NCBI RefSeq assembly: GCF_030149425.1
Contig: NZ_JASBRQ010000053.1
Coordinates: forward strand, 91,005-155,004
Origin: Maricaulis sp.
Lineage (GTDB): Bacteria > Pseudomonadota > Alphaproteobacteria > Caulobacterales > Maricaulaceae
Length of the DNA: 64,000 nt
Direction: 5' to 3'
This document shows, piece after piece, positions 21,291 through 30,913 of the stretch; position 1 is the stretch's first letter, and every line of letters starts with the position of its first letter. The notes beneath the pieces were generated by a model. That model was not told the origin of the DNA and searched no databases. It saw nothing but the letters and a program-made list of their open reading frames with translations. The position numbers and the translations under genes are program-made.

Positions 21291-24200
21291 TCACTCAGCG
21301 GGCTGAGCAGAGGGCTGGCGCAAGCTCTGCCGGCTCTCGCCCAGACGCAACAAGGCCGGGATAAGTAACAGGGTGAAAATGAGCGAGACGCTCATGCCAC
21401 CGACAATGGCTGCAGCGAGGCCGCGATAAATCGCACTGCCAACGCCCGGGAACAGCAAGAGCGGCAGCATGCCCAGAAGACTGGTCAGCGTGCTCATGAA
21501 AATGGGCCGCAAGCGCATGCGCAGGGCCTGATCGACCGCATCGCGCCGGGCCAGACCGCGCCGCTCACCCTGACGGGTCTGATCAACGAGCAGGATGGCA
21601 TTGTTGATCACCAGTCCCAGCAGGATGAAGAACCCCATCATGGTCAGCAAATCCAGCGGCACCGATATAAACAGGTTCAGGATCTGCAGCATTATAACGC
21701 CGCCAACCCCAGCCAGCGGGATCGACACCAGAACCAGGCCGGCATCGCGCAGGGAGCGGAACAGGCCGGCCAGAATGAGGAACAACACTACGAGCGCCAT
21801 GCCGATATTGCTGAGCATGGTACGCTTGGCGCGCTCCAGGCTGTCAGCGCTGCCGCCATAGGTGATCGAACCGTCAGGAGGCAATTGCGCCTCGATCGCC
21901 GGTGCGACCTCGTTTTGCACAATGTCGAGGATTTCCTCGAGCGTAATGTCCTCGGGCTGGTTGATATTGATGGTGATGGTGCGCCGCCGGTCGAGCCGCT
22001 GGATGCCACCAATACCCACGCCTTCGCGGATGCTGACGAGATCTCCGAGCGGCACCACGGCGCCGGTCGGCGTGACGATGGGCAGGCCCTCCAGCTCATC
22101 CGGGGTCGACCAGCCTTCCGTACGGACAATCGTGTTCATGCGGCTGTCGCCATCGAAATACTCACCGATGAACTGGCCATCCCCGAGCATGGCGATCATG
22201 CCGGCGACATTGCGCCGGGCCCAGCCGGCTTCCTGGATACGCCGGTCATTGGGCACCATGGTCAGGCGTGGCTGGCTTGCCTGCGGCGGCGGGTTGGCGT
22301 TGACATTCACCCCGGGAAAGCGTTCGCGCAGGATCTGCAGACCGGTCAACACCGCCCGGGTGCGCGCCTCGGCATCCGCCGACTGGACATTGATCTGGAT
22401 ATTACCGCCTTGGGCAAACCCGCCAAAGAGATCGCCCTGCTGGGCATTGGAAAACACCACATCGGGTATGTCGCCGATAATCTCATTGCGGACGATCTCT
22501 TCCAGCTCACCGACCCGGGACTGGTCCGCCACGCGAATACCGGCTGTGGCCCCGCCACCGCCGGGGAAGGTGCCGAAATAGTAGTTACGCAGAGCCGGTT
22601 CCTGTTCGCCCGACATATAAGGCTCAAGCCGCTCGACTACGCGCTGGGCCACTTCGGTTTCGATCCAGTCAAGAGAGGTGCCCGGCGGGAATATCCAGAA
22701 GGCATCGACGGCATCGCGCTTGACCGGTGGCAGATAGTCCATGTCCGGCAGCATGGCCCAGGTGAGCCCCATGGGAACGGCAATCAGGCCACCGATCAGG
22801 CCGAGCCGGATCGAACGGCGATCGGTGAGCTTGAGGATGCTCTCTGCGACTGCGGACATCATCGGCTGCGCGGTTAGCTGTTTGCGGTCACGGATCAGGT
22901 ATTTCGCGGCGACGGGCAGGATGGTGACGGCAACGATCATCGATACGCCGACCCCGACGGCGATGGTAATGGCCAGGTCGGCAAACAACTGGCCTTCCAC
23001 ATCGCGGACAAAGATCAATGGCAGGAAGATCGCGACCGTGGTGATCGTCGAGGCCAGCAATGCCCCCCAGACCTGGCCGGCGCCCTGTTCCGAGGCGGTA
23101 TCGGGATCCTCGCCCTCCTCCCGCCTTCGGATGATGTTCTCCACCACGACAATCGCCGCATCCATCACCATGCCCGTGGCAAAGGCCAGGCCGGCGATGG
23201 AGATCACATTCAGTGTCCGGCCGAACAGGAACAGCACAATCAGGGTTGAAAGCAGACAGATCGGAATGGTCAGCGAGACAATCAGGGTTGCCCGGGGACG
23301 GCGCAGGAAGAGCCAGAGCCCGACCACGGCCAGAGCAATACCGATCAGGAGATTGGTCCGCAGCAGATTGATCGCCCGCATGATGAAGACCGAGGCATCA
23401 AAGGACGGCGCCATGACCAGATGGCGTTCGGCCAGCAGGGTTTCGTTGATCTCGGCGACCTCCGCTTTCACGGCGTCCAGGGCGGCGAGGACATTGGCGC
23501 CCTGGGCCCGGCGCACTTCAATGCCCATCGCCGGGTTGCCGTTCTGGTAGGTGAAGTCATTGCGCTCACCAAAGGCCACTTCGACCGTTGCAAGGTCGCG
23601 CAGGCGGACCGGGCTGCCATCGCGCCAGACGATGACCAGGTCACCCATTTCTTCCGGCTCGAACTCACCTTCAAACCGCAATTGATAGGATCGACGGCCA
23701 ATATCGGCATTGCCGCCGGACACATCGGAATTATTGGCAATAGCAGCCGAGATCTGCGGCAAGGTCACCCCGAGGGCGGCGGCGCGATATGGGTCGATGG
23801 TAATCTGCAGCTCTTCCGGCCGGCGACCCCAGCCAACCGCCACTGAGGCCACACCGGGTATGCCTTCCAGCCGCGGTACGATGACATCCTCAACGAAGCT
23901 GGAATAGTCGTGGATCTCATTGGGGTTGCCGGGCAACGCCTGGAGAAAGAACCAGATCAGGCTTTGCTGGGCGTCGCCGCCAAAGCCGCCCAGATTGGGG
24001 CCGACTGCATCACGCGGCAAAGGCGGCACCTGGCTGAGCCGGTTACCGATCTCGATCGCCGTTTGCGTCATGTCGGTTTCAATGGAAAAGGTCAGATTGA
24101 TGAAGGCACTGCCCTCACCCACAAACACCCGCATTTCTTCCAGCCCCGGCAGACCGGCCAGAGCCTGTTCCTGCGGCTCGATGATCTCGGACTCCATTTC

Positions 24201-24371
24201 CTGCGGGGAAGCGGAGCGCCAGAATGTCGAGATATTGACCTGCGGCCGCTCGGTATCGGGAAACAGCTGGATCGGCAGACGCGTGAACGCGACCAGCCCC
24301 ATCAATACGATGAGTGCAATGCCGACGAAAACGGCAGACGGGTTGTTCAGTGACAGACGTGTGAGCGGCAT
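21291..24371 (-). CDS. Efflux RND transporter permease subunit
   Basis: 1026 aa, repeated RND topology; GMVMDAAIVVVENIIRRREEGED, LVINNAILLVDQTRQGERRG. Confidence 0.95.
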   Translation of the reverse strand: MPLTRLSLNNPSAVFVGIALIVLMGLVAFTRLPIQLFPDTERPQVNISTFWRSASPQEMESEIIEPQEQALAGLPGLEEMRVFVGEGSAFINLTFSIETDMTQTAIEIGNRLSQVPPLPRDAVGPNLGGFGGDAQQSLIWFFLQALPGNPNEIHDYSSFVEDVIVPRLEGIPGVASVAVGWGRRPEELQITIDPYRAAALGVTLPQISAAIANNSDVSGGNADIGRRSYQLRFEGEFEPEEMGDLVIVWRDGSPVRLRDLATVEVAFGERNDFTYQNGNPAMGIEVRRAQGANVLAALDAVKAEVAEINETLLAERHLVMAPSFDASVFIMRAINLLRTNLLIGIALAVVGLWLFLRRPRATLIVSLTIPICLLSTLIVLFLFGRTLNVISIAGLAFATGMVMDAAIVVVENIIRRREEGEDPDTASEQGAGQVWGALLASTITTVAIFLPLIFVRDVEGQLFADLAITIAVGVGVSMIVAVTILPVAAKYLIRDRKQLTAQPMMSAVAESILKLTDRRSIRLGLIGGLIAVPMGLTWAMLPDMDYLPPVKRDAVDAFWIFPPGTSLDWIETEVAQRVVERLEPYMSGEQEPALRNYYFGTFPGGGGATAGIRVADQSRVGELEEIVRNEIIGDIPDVVFSNAQQGDLFGGFAQGGNIQINVQSADAEARTRAVLTGLQILRERFPGVNVNANPPPQASQPRLTMVPNDRRIQEAGWARRNVAGMIAMLGDGQFIGEYFDGDSRMNTIVRTEGWSTPDELEGLPIVTPTGAVVPLGDLVSIREGVGIGGIQRLDRRRTITININQPEDITLEEILDIVQNEVAPAIEAQLPPDGSITYGGSADSLERAKRTMLSNIGMALVVLFLILAGLFRSLRDAGLVLVSIPLAGVGGVIMLQILNLFISVPLDLLTMMGFFILLGLVINNAILLVDQTRQGERRGLARRDAVDQALRMRLRPIFMSTLTSLLGMLPLLLFPGVGSAIYRGLAAAIVGGMSVSLIFTLLLIPALLRLGESRQSLRQPSAQPAE

Positions 24372-24431
24372 GTGAGTCTCCCTCGCACGCCTCTCATATC
24401 ACCCCACAAGGGCAATGGGATTAAACCTTGC

Positions 24432-24463
24432 TAAGGCGGCTCACAGCTCTGTGAACCGCCTTA
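24432..24463. terminator. Hairpin TAAGGCGG-C-TCACAG-CT-CTGTGA-A-CCGCCTTA between scoB and the RND permease gene
   Basis: Near-perfect 15-bp stem with one C/A mismatch, immediately downstream of scoB stop; no long T-tract. Confidence 0.6.
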
Positions 24464-24498
24464 AACGCAAGTCATACAACGCAAACGCGAGTTTTTGC

Positions 24499-25158
24499 CT
24501 AGGCCGCTTCGTGTTCGATCAGCGTGTCGGAAACGGCGTACTTGGCTTCGGTCTTTTCCGCGACCTCGTCCAGGCTCACACCCGGAGCCAGTTCGATCAG
24601 CTCAAGATGATCATCCTTGACGTCGAACACGCCAAGCGTGGTGATGATGCGATGGACGCAGCGCTTGCCGGTCAGCGGCAGGGTGCATTCCTTGAGCAGT
24701 TTCGGCTCCCCGCGCTTATTGGCGTGATCCATGATCACGACAACGCGTTTGACGCCGGCGACGAGATCCATCGCCCCGCCCATGCCTTTGACCAGCTTGC
24801 CCGGGATCATCCAGTTGGCGATATCCCCGGTTTCGGAAATCTCCATCGCACCCAGGATCGACAGGTCGATATGGCCGCCGCGGATCATGGCGAAACTGTC
24901 GGCGGAGGAGAAATAGCTCGTACGGCGCAGCTCAGTGATGGTTTGCTTGCCGGCATTGATCAGGTCGGCATCAACCTCATCATCATAGGGAAACGGCCCC
25001 ATGCCGAGCATGCCGTTCTCCGATTGCAGCGTGACGTCGACGCCCTCCGGAATGTAGTTGGCCACCAGGGTCGGAATGCCAAGACCGAGATTGACGTAGA
25101 AACCGTCTTCCAGCTCCTGCGCGGCACGAGCCGCCATTTCATCGCGAGTCCAAGCCAT
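24499..25158 (-). CDS. scoB: CoA transferase subunit B (3-oxoacid CoA-transferase type)
   Basis: [48 protein letters not shown]. Confidence 0.93.
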   Translation of the reverse strand: MAWTRDEMAARAAQELEDGFYVNLGLGIPTLVANYIPEGVDVTLQSENGMLGMGPFPYDDEVDADLINAGKQTITELRRTSYFSSADSFAMIRGGHIDLSILGAMEISETGDIANWMIPGKLVKGMGGAMDLVAGVKRVVVIMDHANKRGEPKLLKECTLPLTGKRCVHRIITTLGVFDVKDDHLELIELAPGVSLDEVAEKTEAKYAVSDTLIEHEAA

Positions 25159-25863
25159 TTACGCGTCCTCCCGCTGACGGATCGTGCGCTGTTCGATGCG
25201 CTTTTCAAAATTGCCCTGGACCAGGCGCTGAACGAAAATCCCCGGCGTGTGGATTTCGTCCGGGTCGAGGCTGCCCAGTTCAACGATTTCCTCAACCTCG
25301 GCAATGGTCACCTTGCCGGCGGTCGCCATCATCGGATTGAAGTTACGGGCGGTCTTGCGGAAAACCAGATTACCCTGCGGGTCGGCCTTCCAGGCTTTGA
25401 CGATCGAAACATCCGCCGTCAGCCCGGTTTCCATGATGTAGGTCTCGCCGTCGAACTCGCGGTGCTCTTTACCCTCGGCGATCAGCGTGCCGACCCCGGT
25501 CTTGGTGAAGAAGCCCGGGATACCGGCGCCGCCGGCACGAATACGCTCGGCCAGCGTGCCCTGCGGATTGAATTCCAGCTCCAGCTCGCCTTCCAGATAC
25601 TGGCGCTCGAACTCCTTGTTCTCGCCGACATAGGAAGAGACCATTTTCTTGATTTGCTTGGCATCGAGAAGAATGCCGAGGCCGAACCCGTCGACGCCGC
25701 AATTATTCGAGATCACGGTCAGATCCTTGACGCCCAGCTCATGCAGCGCAGCGATCGAATTCTCCGGGATGCCACAGAGGCCAAAGCCCCCGGCCATCAG
25801 CGTCATGCCGTCAAACACCAGCCCGTCCAAAGCAGACTTGGCGTCCGGATAAACCTTATTCAT
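25159..25863 (-). CDS. scoA: CoA transferase subunit A
   Basis: [37 protein letters not shown]; adjacent to scoB. Confidence 0.93.
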   Translation of the reverse strand: MNKVYPDAKSALDGLVFDGMTLMAGGFGLCGIPENSIAALHELGVKDLTVISNNCGVDGFGLGILLDAKQIKKMVSSYVGENKEFERQYLEGELELEFNPQGTLAERIRAGGAGIPGFFTKTGVGTLIAEGKEHREFDGETYIMETGLTADVSIVKAWKADPQGNLVFRKTARNFNPMMATAGKVTIAEVEEIVELGSLDPDEIHTPGIFVQRLVQGNFEKRIEQRTIRQREDA

Positions 25864-25949
25864 GCGGACCTCGGTCAAAAGTTGATGATCGGTTCATGTT
25901 TAGACCGCAGACGCGATCCACACCAGTCATTACAGCATGCCGACGGACT

Positions 25950-26864
25950 TCAGGAGGAGGACCGGCCGTCGATTTCTATGGCCAAAGCTCCGCCGAAGAA
26001 CACGGCATAGGCGGACCAATAAATCCACAGGAGGAAGACCACAAGTGCGCCAAGTGAGCCATAGACGCTAAAATCGATCACTTCATCGATATAGGCAGAA
26101 AAACCCTTCGAAAGACCGAGCCAGAGCAACGTCGCAACAAGCGCTGCGGTGGTTGAGGCCTTCCAGCTGACCGCCTGTTCACGCCGGCGCATGGTCAGTC
26201 GGTAAAGCAGTTCCAGGGCGAGGAACATGCTCAGCCCGGCAGCGGTCCATTCATTGATCACCAGACCGAAATCCAGGCCTTCAATTCCAAGCCAGTCGGT
26301 CACCTGTCGCGCGATTACCGGAATGAACAGCACCGCCAGATTGGCTGCAGTCAGCAAAATCCCGCCGATCAACACACCGAACATGGCAATGATGTTGAAA
26401 TGGATGACATTGCGGATGTCGCGGTCTTCCGCGAGATGATTGAGCCCGGCGATCAGCGCCTTTACCCCACGGGCAGCGGCGAACAAGGCGATAGCCAGGG
26501 CAATCGCGCCCTGAACCGAAAGCACTGTAATGGGAGCATCAGCCAACCGGGAGAGCTGACCGAGCATGAAATCCTGCGCAGCCGACGGCATGATTTCCGC
26601 CAGCCGGGCAAGCTGTCGCTCCGCATCCTCGATGGAAAAGACGACACCATAGACCGACATCGCCAGGGCGATGGCCGGAAACAGCGCCAGCATACCGAAG
26701 AACGATGCCCCACCGGCGAACAACATCACATCGCGTGCCATCGATCGACTGATGGCAGCGATAATAACGCTGATAACTGCGCGGCGGCGCTGTTTCCGGG
26801 CGGACGGGTTTGTCATGATGGCGCACAACACGCCGCTTCGGTTAAAATATCGAAAAACGGCCAC
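25950..26864 (-). CDS. YihY/virulence factor BrkB family protein
   Basis: MARDVMLFAGGASFFGMLALFPAIA; ...VYGSLGALVVFLLWIYWSAYAVFFGGALAIE. Confidence 0.9.
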   Translation of the reverse strand: MAVFRYFNRSGVLCAIMTNPSARKQRRRAVISVIIAAISRSMARDVMLFAGGASFFGMLALFPAIALAMSVYGVVFSIEDAERQLARLAEIMPSAAQDFMLGQLSRLADAPITVLSVQGAIALAIALFAAARGVKALIAGLNHLAEDRDIRNVIHFNIIAMFGVLIGGILLTAANLAVLFIPVIARQVTDWLGIEGLDFGLVINEWTAAGLSMFLALELLYRLTMRRREQAVSWKASTTAALVATLLWLGLSKGFSAYIDEVIDFSVYGSLGALVVFLLWIYWSAYAVFFGGALAIEIDGRSSS

Positions 26865-26896
26865 AAGGCTCAGAACGCACGGGGACTTTCAGGCCC

Positions 26897-27889
26897 ATGT
26901 CATTTTCCAAAGCGACTCAATTGCTGCAATTGGCCCGTATGGCCAGCGGCCGGATCGGCGTCACGCTCAACGATATCGAACGTGAGTTTGAATGCGTCCG
27001 CCGGACGGCACAGCGCATGAGCCAGGCCCTGGAAGACGTATTTCCCGACACCGAGATCTATATCGATCACGAGGGCCGCAAGCGCTGGCGCGTGCCGCAG
27101 GCCAAGGCGGCCGAATTCTTCGCGCCCACCGCCGATCAACTCGCCGCACTCGAGCTGGCAACCCGCAGCGCGGAGAAATCCGGTCTCGTCCAGGAAGCGC
27201 GTCAGCTTGAGGGGCTGCAAGATACGATCAAGCTGCTGATCTCTTCGCGCCGGCGCGTCGGACTGGAAACCGACCAGGATGCCTTGCTCGAGGCCATGGG
27301 CCATGCTGCCCGCCCCGGGCCCCGGCCGGTCAGCAATAGCGATATTGATGTGGAGATCGCCGAAGCGCTCAAAGGACCGTGCGAACTGGTAATCCGCTAT
27401 AAAGGCCGACGCGATGAGGTGGCTGTCGAGCGCCGCTTGCAGCCCTATGGCGTATTGCTCGGCGGGCGGCGCTATCTGGTTGCCAAGGACCCCGCCAAAA
27501 GTGATGGCCGTCTGCGCCACTTCCGGATCGAGGATATCATCAGCGCCCGGGTGACAGACCGGATTTTCGATCGCGATGAAAGTTTCGACCTCGCCGCTTA
27601 TGCCGCGCGCTCATTCGGCGCGTTTCAGAACGAGGCTGAGTTTGTCGAAACCGTCTGGCGTTTCAGTCCCGCAGCGGCGCAACAGGCCGCGCGCTTCGAA
27701 TTTCATCCCGAACAGGTGCAGGAAACCTGCGACGATGGTTCGCTGATTGTGCGTTTTACAGCCAGCGGGCACCTGGAAATGTGCTGGCATTTATATGCCT
27801 GGGGCGATCAGGTCGAAGTGCTCGAACCGCCCGCCCTCGCTGCGCTGGTCAATCCCTACCGGCGCAGCGATTTTCCGAGCTTGCCCTGA
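26897..27889 (+). CDS. WYL domain-containing transcriptional regulator
   Basis: N-terminal HTH; RYKGRRDEVAVERRLQPYGVLLGGRRYLVAKDP is WYL-like; C-terminal WCX-like region. Confidence 0.82.
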   Translation: MSFSKATQLLQLARMASGRIGVTLNDIEREFECVRRTAQRMSQALEDVFPDTEIYIDHEGRKRWRVPQAKAAEFFAPTADQLAALELATRSAEKSGLVQEARQLEGLQDTIKLLISSRRRVGLETDQDALLEAMGHAARPGPRPVSNSDIDVEIAEALKGPCELVIRYKGRRDEVAVERRLQPYGVLLGGRRYLVAKDPAKSDGRLRHFRIEDIISARVTDRIFDRDESFDLAAYAARSFGAFQNEAEFVETVWRFSPAAAQQAARFEFHPEQVQETCDDGSLIVRFTASGHLEMCWHLYAWGDQVEVLEPPALAALVNPYRRSDFPSLP

Positions 27890-27897
27890 TCGCCTGA

Positions 27898-28149
27898 TTA
27901 GCGGACCGCAACGCGCAGGGCGTCCGGTGCCATCCAGGCCGGCATGGCGTGACCGTCCTTGGGGCTCATGGCCAGGTGATAGCCCTTATGCAGATAGCGG
28001 CAGACAGAGCGCATATCCTCGACATGAATGCAGCTGAGTTCATCGGTCGGATGCTGCATGCGGAAATAGCCGTCGCGAAACTTGTGCGGAACGAGATTGC
28101 GCTGGGCGCCGCCGGCACCGTTGACGATGGCTTGGATTGCGATGGCCAT
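27898..28149 (-). CDS. Small conserved hypothetical protein (83 aa)
   Basis: Good SD (GAGGAG) upstream of the ATG; no recognised domain. Confidence 0.6.
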   Translation of the reverse strand: MAIAIQAIVNGAGGAQRNLVPHKFRDGYFRMQHPTDELSCIHVEDMRSVCRYLHKGYHLAMSPKDGHAMPAWMAPDALRVAVR

Positions 28150-28227
28150 GATGTGATCTCCTCAACTTGTGTTGAGACCAATATGACCCGTGGGGGCGAC
28201 ATTTTCGGTCACCCGCAAAATTCAAGA

Positions 28228-28260
28228 GAAACGCCGGTCGTTGGGGGCGACCGGCGTTTC
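28228..28260 (-). terminator. Intrinsic-terminator-like hairpin GAAACGCCGGTCG-N7-CGACCGGCGTTTC
   Basis: Perfect 13-bp stem; minus strand continues TCTTGAATTTTG (T-rich), plus side has no T-run. Confidence 0.6.
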
Positions 28261-28488
28261 AGCTATCTGTGCGATAATGAGACCAGCAAACCTGCGAGGG
28301 ACTGTGTGGGCCGCTGATCTCGAGTGTGAGAATGACGATTCTGCCCTGAACCGTGTATGAACAACATGAATGAACGAAATAAGGCATGATTTTCAGCGCA
28401 ATACCCTTGGGGGTTTGCCTTATGGTCAAGCCGCGTTCACCTTGTATCCATCTGTTTCTGGCACAGGTTCAGGCAACAGGATTCTGCA

Positions 28489-29712
28489 ATGACCGCTACT
28501 GCCGCGCTCCCCGGAGCTTCGAAACAACAATCCGAGATCGACACGCGCTGCCGTGAACACGCCCGCGTGCTCGCCGGCAAGGGCGGATTTCACGCCCGTT
28601 TCGATGATGAAGACTTGAGCGGTTTAAGCTTTGCCGGCGCGGATTTGCGCGAGGCTAGCTTCCGCAATGCCAATCTCAGCGGCTGTGATTTTACCAGCGC
28701 CGATCTCACCGATGCCGATCTCTCCGGTGCCAATCTCAGTAAGACCCGGCTGATCGGCGCCCGTCTGGAACGCTGCGATATGCGTGGCTGCGATATGAGC
28801 GAGGCGGATCTCTCGGCCAGCCAGTGCCAGAATGCCGATTTCCGTGAACTGACCCGGATGGGCAAAAACGGAGAAGCCAGCGAAACCCGGGCCACGCGGC
28901 TGACCCAGGCCAGCCTCGGCGGGGTCAATCTGAGTTTCGCCAGGCTTGCCGGCGCAGATGCGGAAGGTGCGGACCTGTCCGACGCCAATCTCAACAACAC
29001 CCGCCTGATGCGCGCCAATCTGGCCGGAGCCGTGATGCACAATGCGGTGCTGGCCCACACGGATTTTGCCGGTGCTGATCTCAGCAATGCTGATCTGCGC
29101 GGCGCGCTTGAAAGCCAGGTGCGCACGGATCTGGCGAAGACCGAGGGCATGCAGACCGGCGCCCTGCCCGACGCGGTCAGCGCGGCGGCAATCGAGCCCG
29201 ATGATGATCCGCGACCGCTCAGTTCCAAACTGCGCGACCACGAGAAACTCTGCCGCAGCAATGGCCGGGATGGTGCACCGGCCAATTTCGCCGGCATGGA
29301 CATGCGCGAAGCGGGGTCACTGGCCGAGCGCAACCTCACCGCCCTGCCCGCACCCGGCGCGAATTTCTCCGGCCTCGACATGCGCGGTGCTGAATTGCAG
29401 GGCGCACGGCTTCAGCAAGCCGATCTGAGAGCCTGCGACCTGCGCGGCGCAGATCTCCGCGGCGCCGATCTCAGCGGCGCTCTGCTCACCCACGCTGATC
29501 TACGCGGCGCCAAGCTGTCCGGCCTGACGTTGCAGGCGGACCGGGTTTTGCCGACGCGCCTGAGCGGAGCCAATTGCCGCTATGCGCGATTTGAAGGCGC
29601 CGCCCTGGATGCGATCAATACCAGCGATGCCGATCTCGCCTATGCCCGCTTTGAACAGGACCAGGCCGGCGCATTGTCCGGCGCTGATCTGTCCAAAAGC
29701 CTGATTGGCTAG
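28489..29712 (+). CDS. Pentapeptide repeat-containing protein
   Basis: Tandem A(D/N)LxxA pentapeptides in two blocks ([66 protein letters not shown]). Confidence 0.95.
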   Translation: MTATAALPGASKQQSEIDTRCREHARVLAGKGGFHARFDDEDLSGLSFAGADLREASFRNANLSGCDFTSADLTDADLSGANLSKTRLIGARLERCDMRGCDMSEADLSASQCQNADFRELTRMGKNGEASETRATRLTQASLGGVNLSFARLAGADAEGADLSDANLNNTRLMRANLAGAVMHNAVLAHTDFAGADLSNADLRGALESQVRTDLAKTEGMQTGALPDAVSAAAIEPDDDPRPLSSKLRDHEKLCRSNGRDGAPANFAGMDMREAGSLAERNLTALPAPGANFSGLDMRGAELQGARLQQADLRACDLRGADLRGADLSGALLTHADLRGAKLSGLTLQADRVLPTRLSGANCRYARFEGAALDAINTSDADLAYARFEQDQAGALSGADLSKSLIG

Positions 29713-30818
29713 TCTGCGGTCGCCGGGCGCTGAACGCCCCAGTCGGCCAACACTTCATCGGTGTCACGCCCCGGCACGGCCGCGACGCCCTGGATCGCTC
29801 CCGGCGTGTGGGAGAAACGCGGTGCTGGTGAGGGATGACGCACGCCATCAATCTCCGTGAAAGAGGCCCGTTCGACCATGTGCGGGTGCTCGGCCGCCTC
29901 ATCAATGCTCAGCACAGGGGCAAAACAGGCGTCGGTACCCTCGAGCAGGGTGCACCATTCATCCCGTGACTTTTCCTTGAACAGAGCCGCAAACTTCGCC
30001 TTGGCCTCATCCCAGCCCCGTCCGGACCAGTCCGCCGGTATCTCCTGCGGGTCAATTCCCGCTTTCTCGCAGAACAGCTGGTAGAATTCCGGCTCGAGCG
30101 GGCCCAGGGAAATGTGCTTGCCATCGGCACACTCATAGACGGCGTAGAAATGGGCGCCGCCATCGAGCAGGTTCGTGCCGCGATCATTCGACCACAGACC
30201 CAGCGCCTTGAGCTGATACTGCGATGCCATCAGCGAGGCTGCACCATCGACGATAGCGGCATCGACCACCTGCCCCTCCCCACTCGTGCGGGCATGGGTC
30301 AGCGCGGCCAGGACACCAAAGCCGAGATACATCGCACCGCCGCCGAAATCGCCAACCAGGTTGAGCGGAATTACCGGGGTTTGCGGCGTACCAATGGCGC
30401 CGAGTGCGCCGGACAGGGAGACATAATTGATGTCATGGCCAGCAGCATGGGCCAGCGGTCCATATTGGCCCCACCCGGTCATGCGGCCATAGACGAGCTT
30501 GGGATTGGCCTTGAGCGCAACGTCCGGTCCGAAGCCGAGCCGCTCCATGACACCGGGCCGGTAGCCCTCAAGCAGAATGTCGGCCTGTTTGATGAGATCG
30601 AGGCAAACCGCCTTGTCTGCATCGACTTTCAGATTGAGTGCAATCGAACGCCGGCCGCGACCGAGGACATCGGCTGCACCGCCGCCCATCGCTCCGGGCC
30701 GGTCGATACGGATCACGTCTGCACCCATGTCGGAAAGCATCATGGCGCAGAAGGGTGCCGGGCCAAGCCCAACAAATTCGACGACTTTAACGCCTTTTAG
30801 AGGTCCTTGAGGTTTCAT
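29709..30818 (-). CDS. CaiB/BaiF family CoA transferase (alpha-methylacyl-CoA racemase-like)
   Basis: [69 protein letters not shown]. Confidence 0.93.
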   Translation of the reverse strand: MKPQGPLKGVKVVEFVGLGPAPFCAMMLSDMGADVIRIDRPGAMGGGAADVLGRGRRSIALNLKVDADKAVCLDLIKQADILLEGYRPGVMERLGFGPDVALKANPKLVYGRMTGWGQYGPLAHAAGHDINYVSLSGALGAIGTPQTPVIPLNLVGDFGGGAMYLGFGVLAALTHARTSGEGQVVDAAIVDGAASLMASQYQLKALGLWSNDRGTNLLDGGAHFYAVYECADGKHISLGPLEPEFYQLFCEKAGIDPQEIPADWSGRGWDEAKAKFAALFKEKSRDEWCTLLEGTDACFAPVLSIDEAAEHPHMVERASFTEIDGVRHPSPAPRFSHTPGAIQGVAAVPGRDTDEVLADWGVQRPATAD

Positions 30819-30913
30819 ACGCGCATCCTTCTCGATTCGGCGGTTTCAGAAACGTGGCATTTGTGACAAACTCAAGAAACAAGCATTCGTCTTCAGGGGC
30901 GACAGGGGGGCAT

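Noticed and set aside
24415-26010. 531-aa plus-strand ORF
   Set aside because: Antisense to the well-supported scoB/scoA genes; no recognisable domain; typical high-GC shadow ORF.
28590-29381. Repetitive serine/arginine-rich minus ORFs opposite the pentapeptide gene
   Set aside because: Periodicity is the complement of the pentapeptide codons, not an independent repeat protein.
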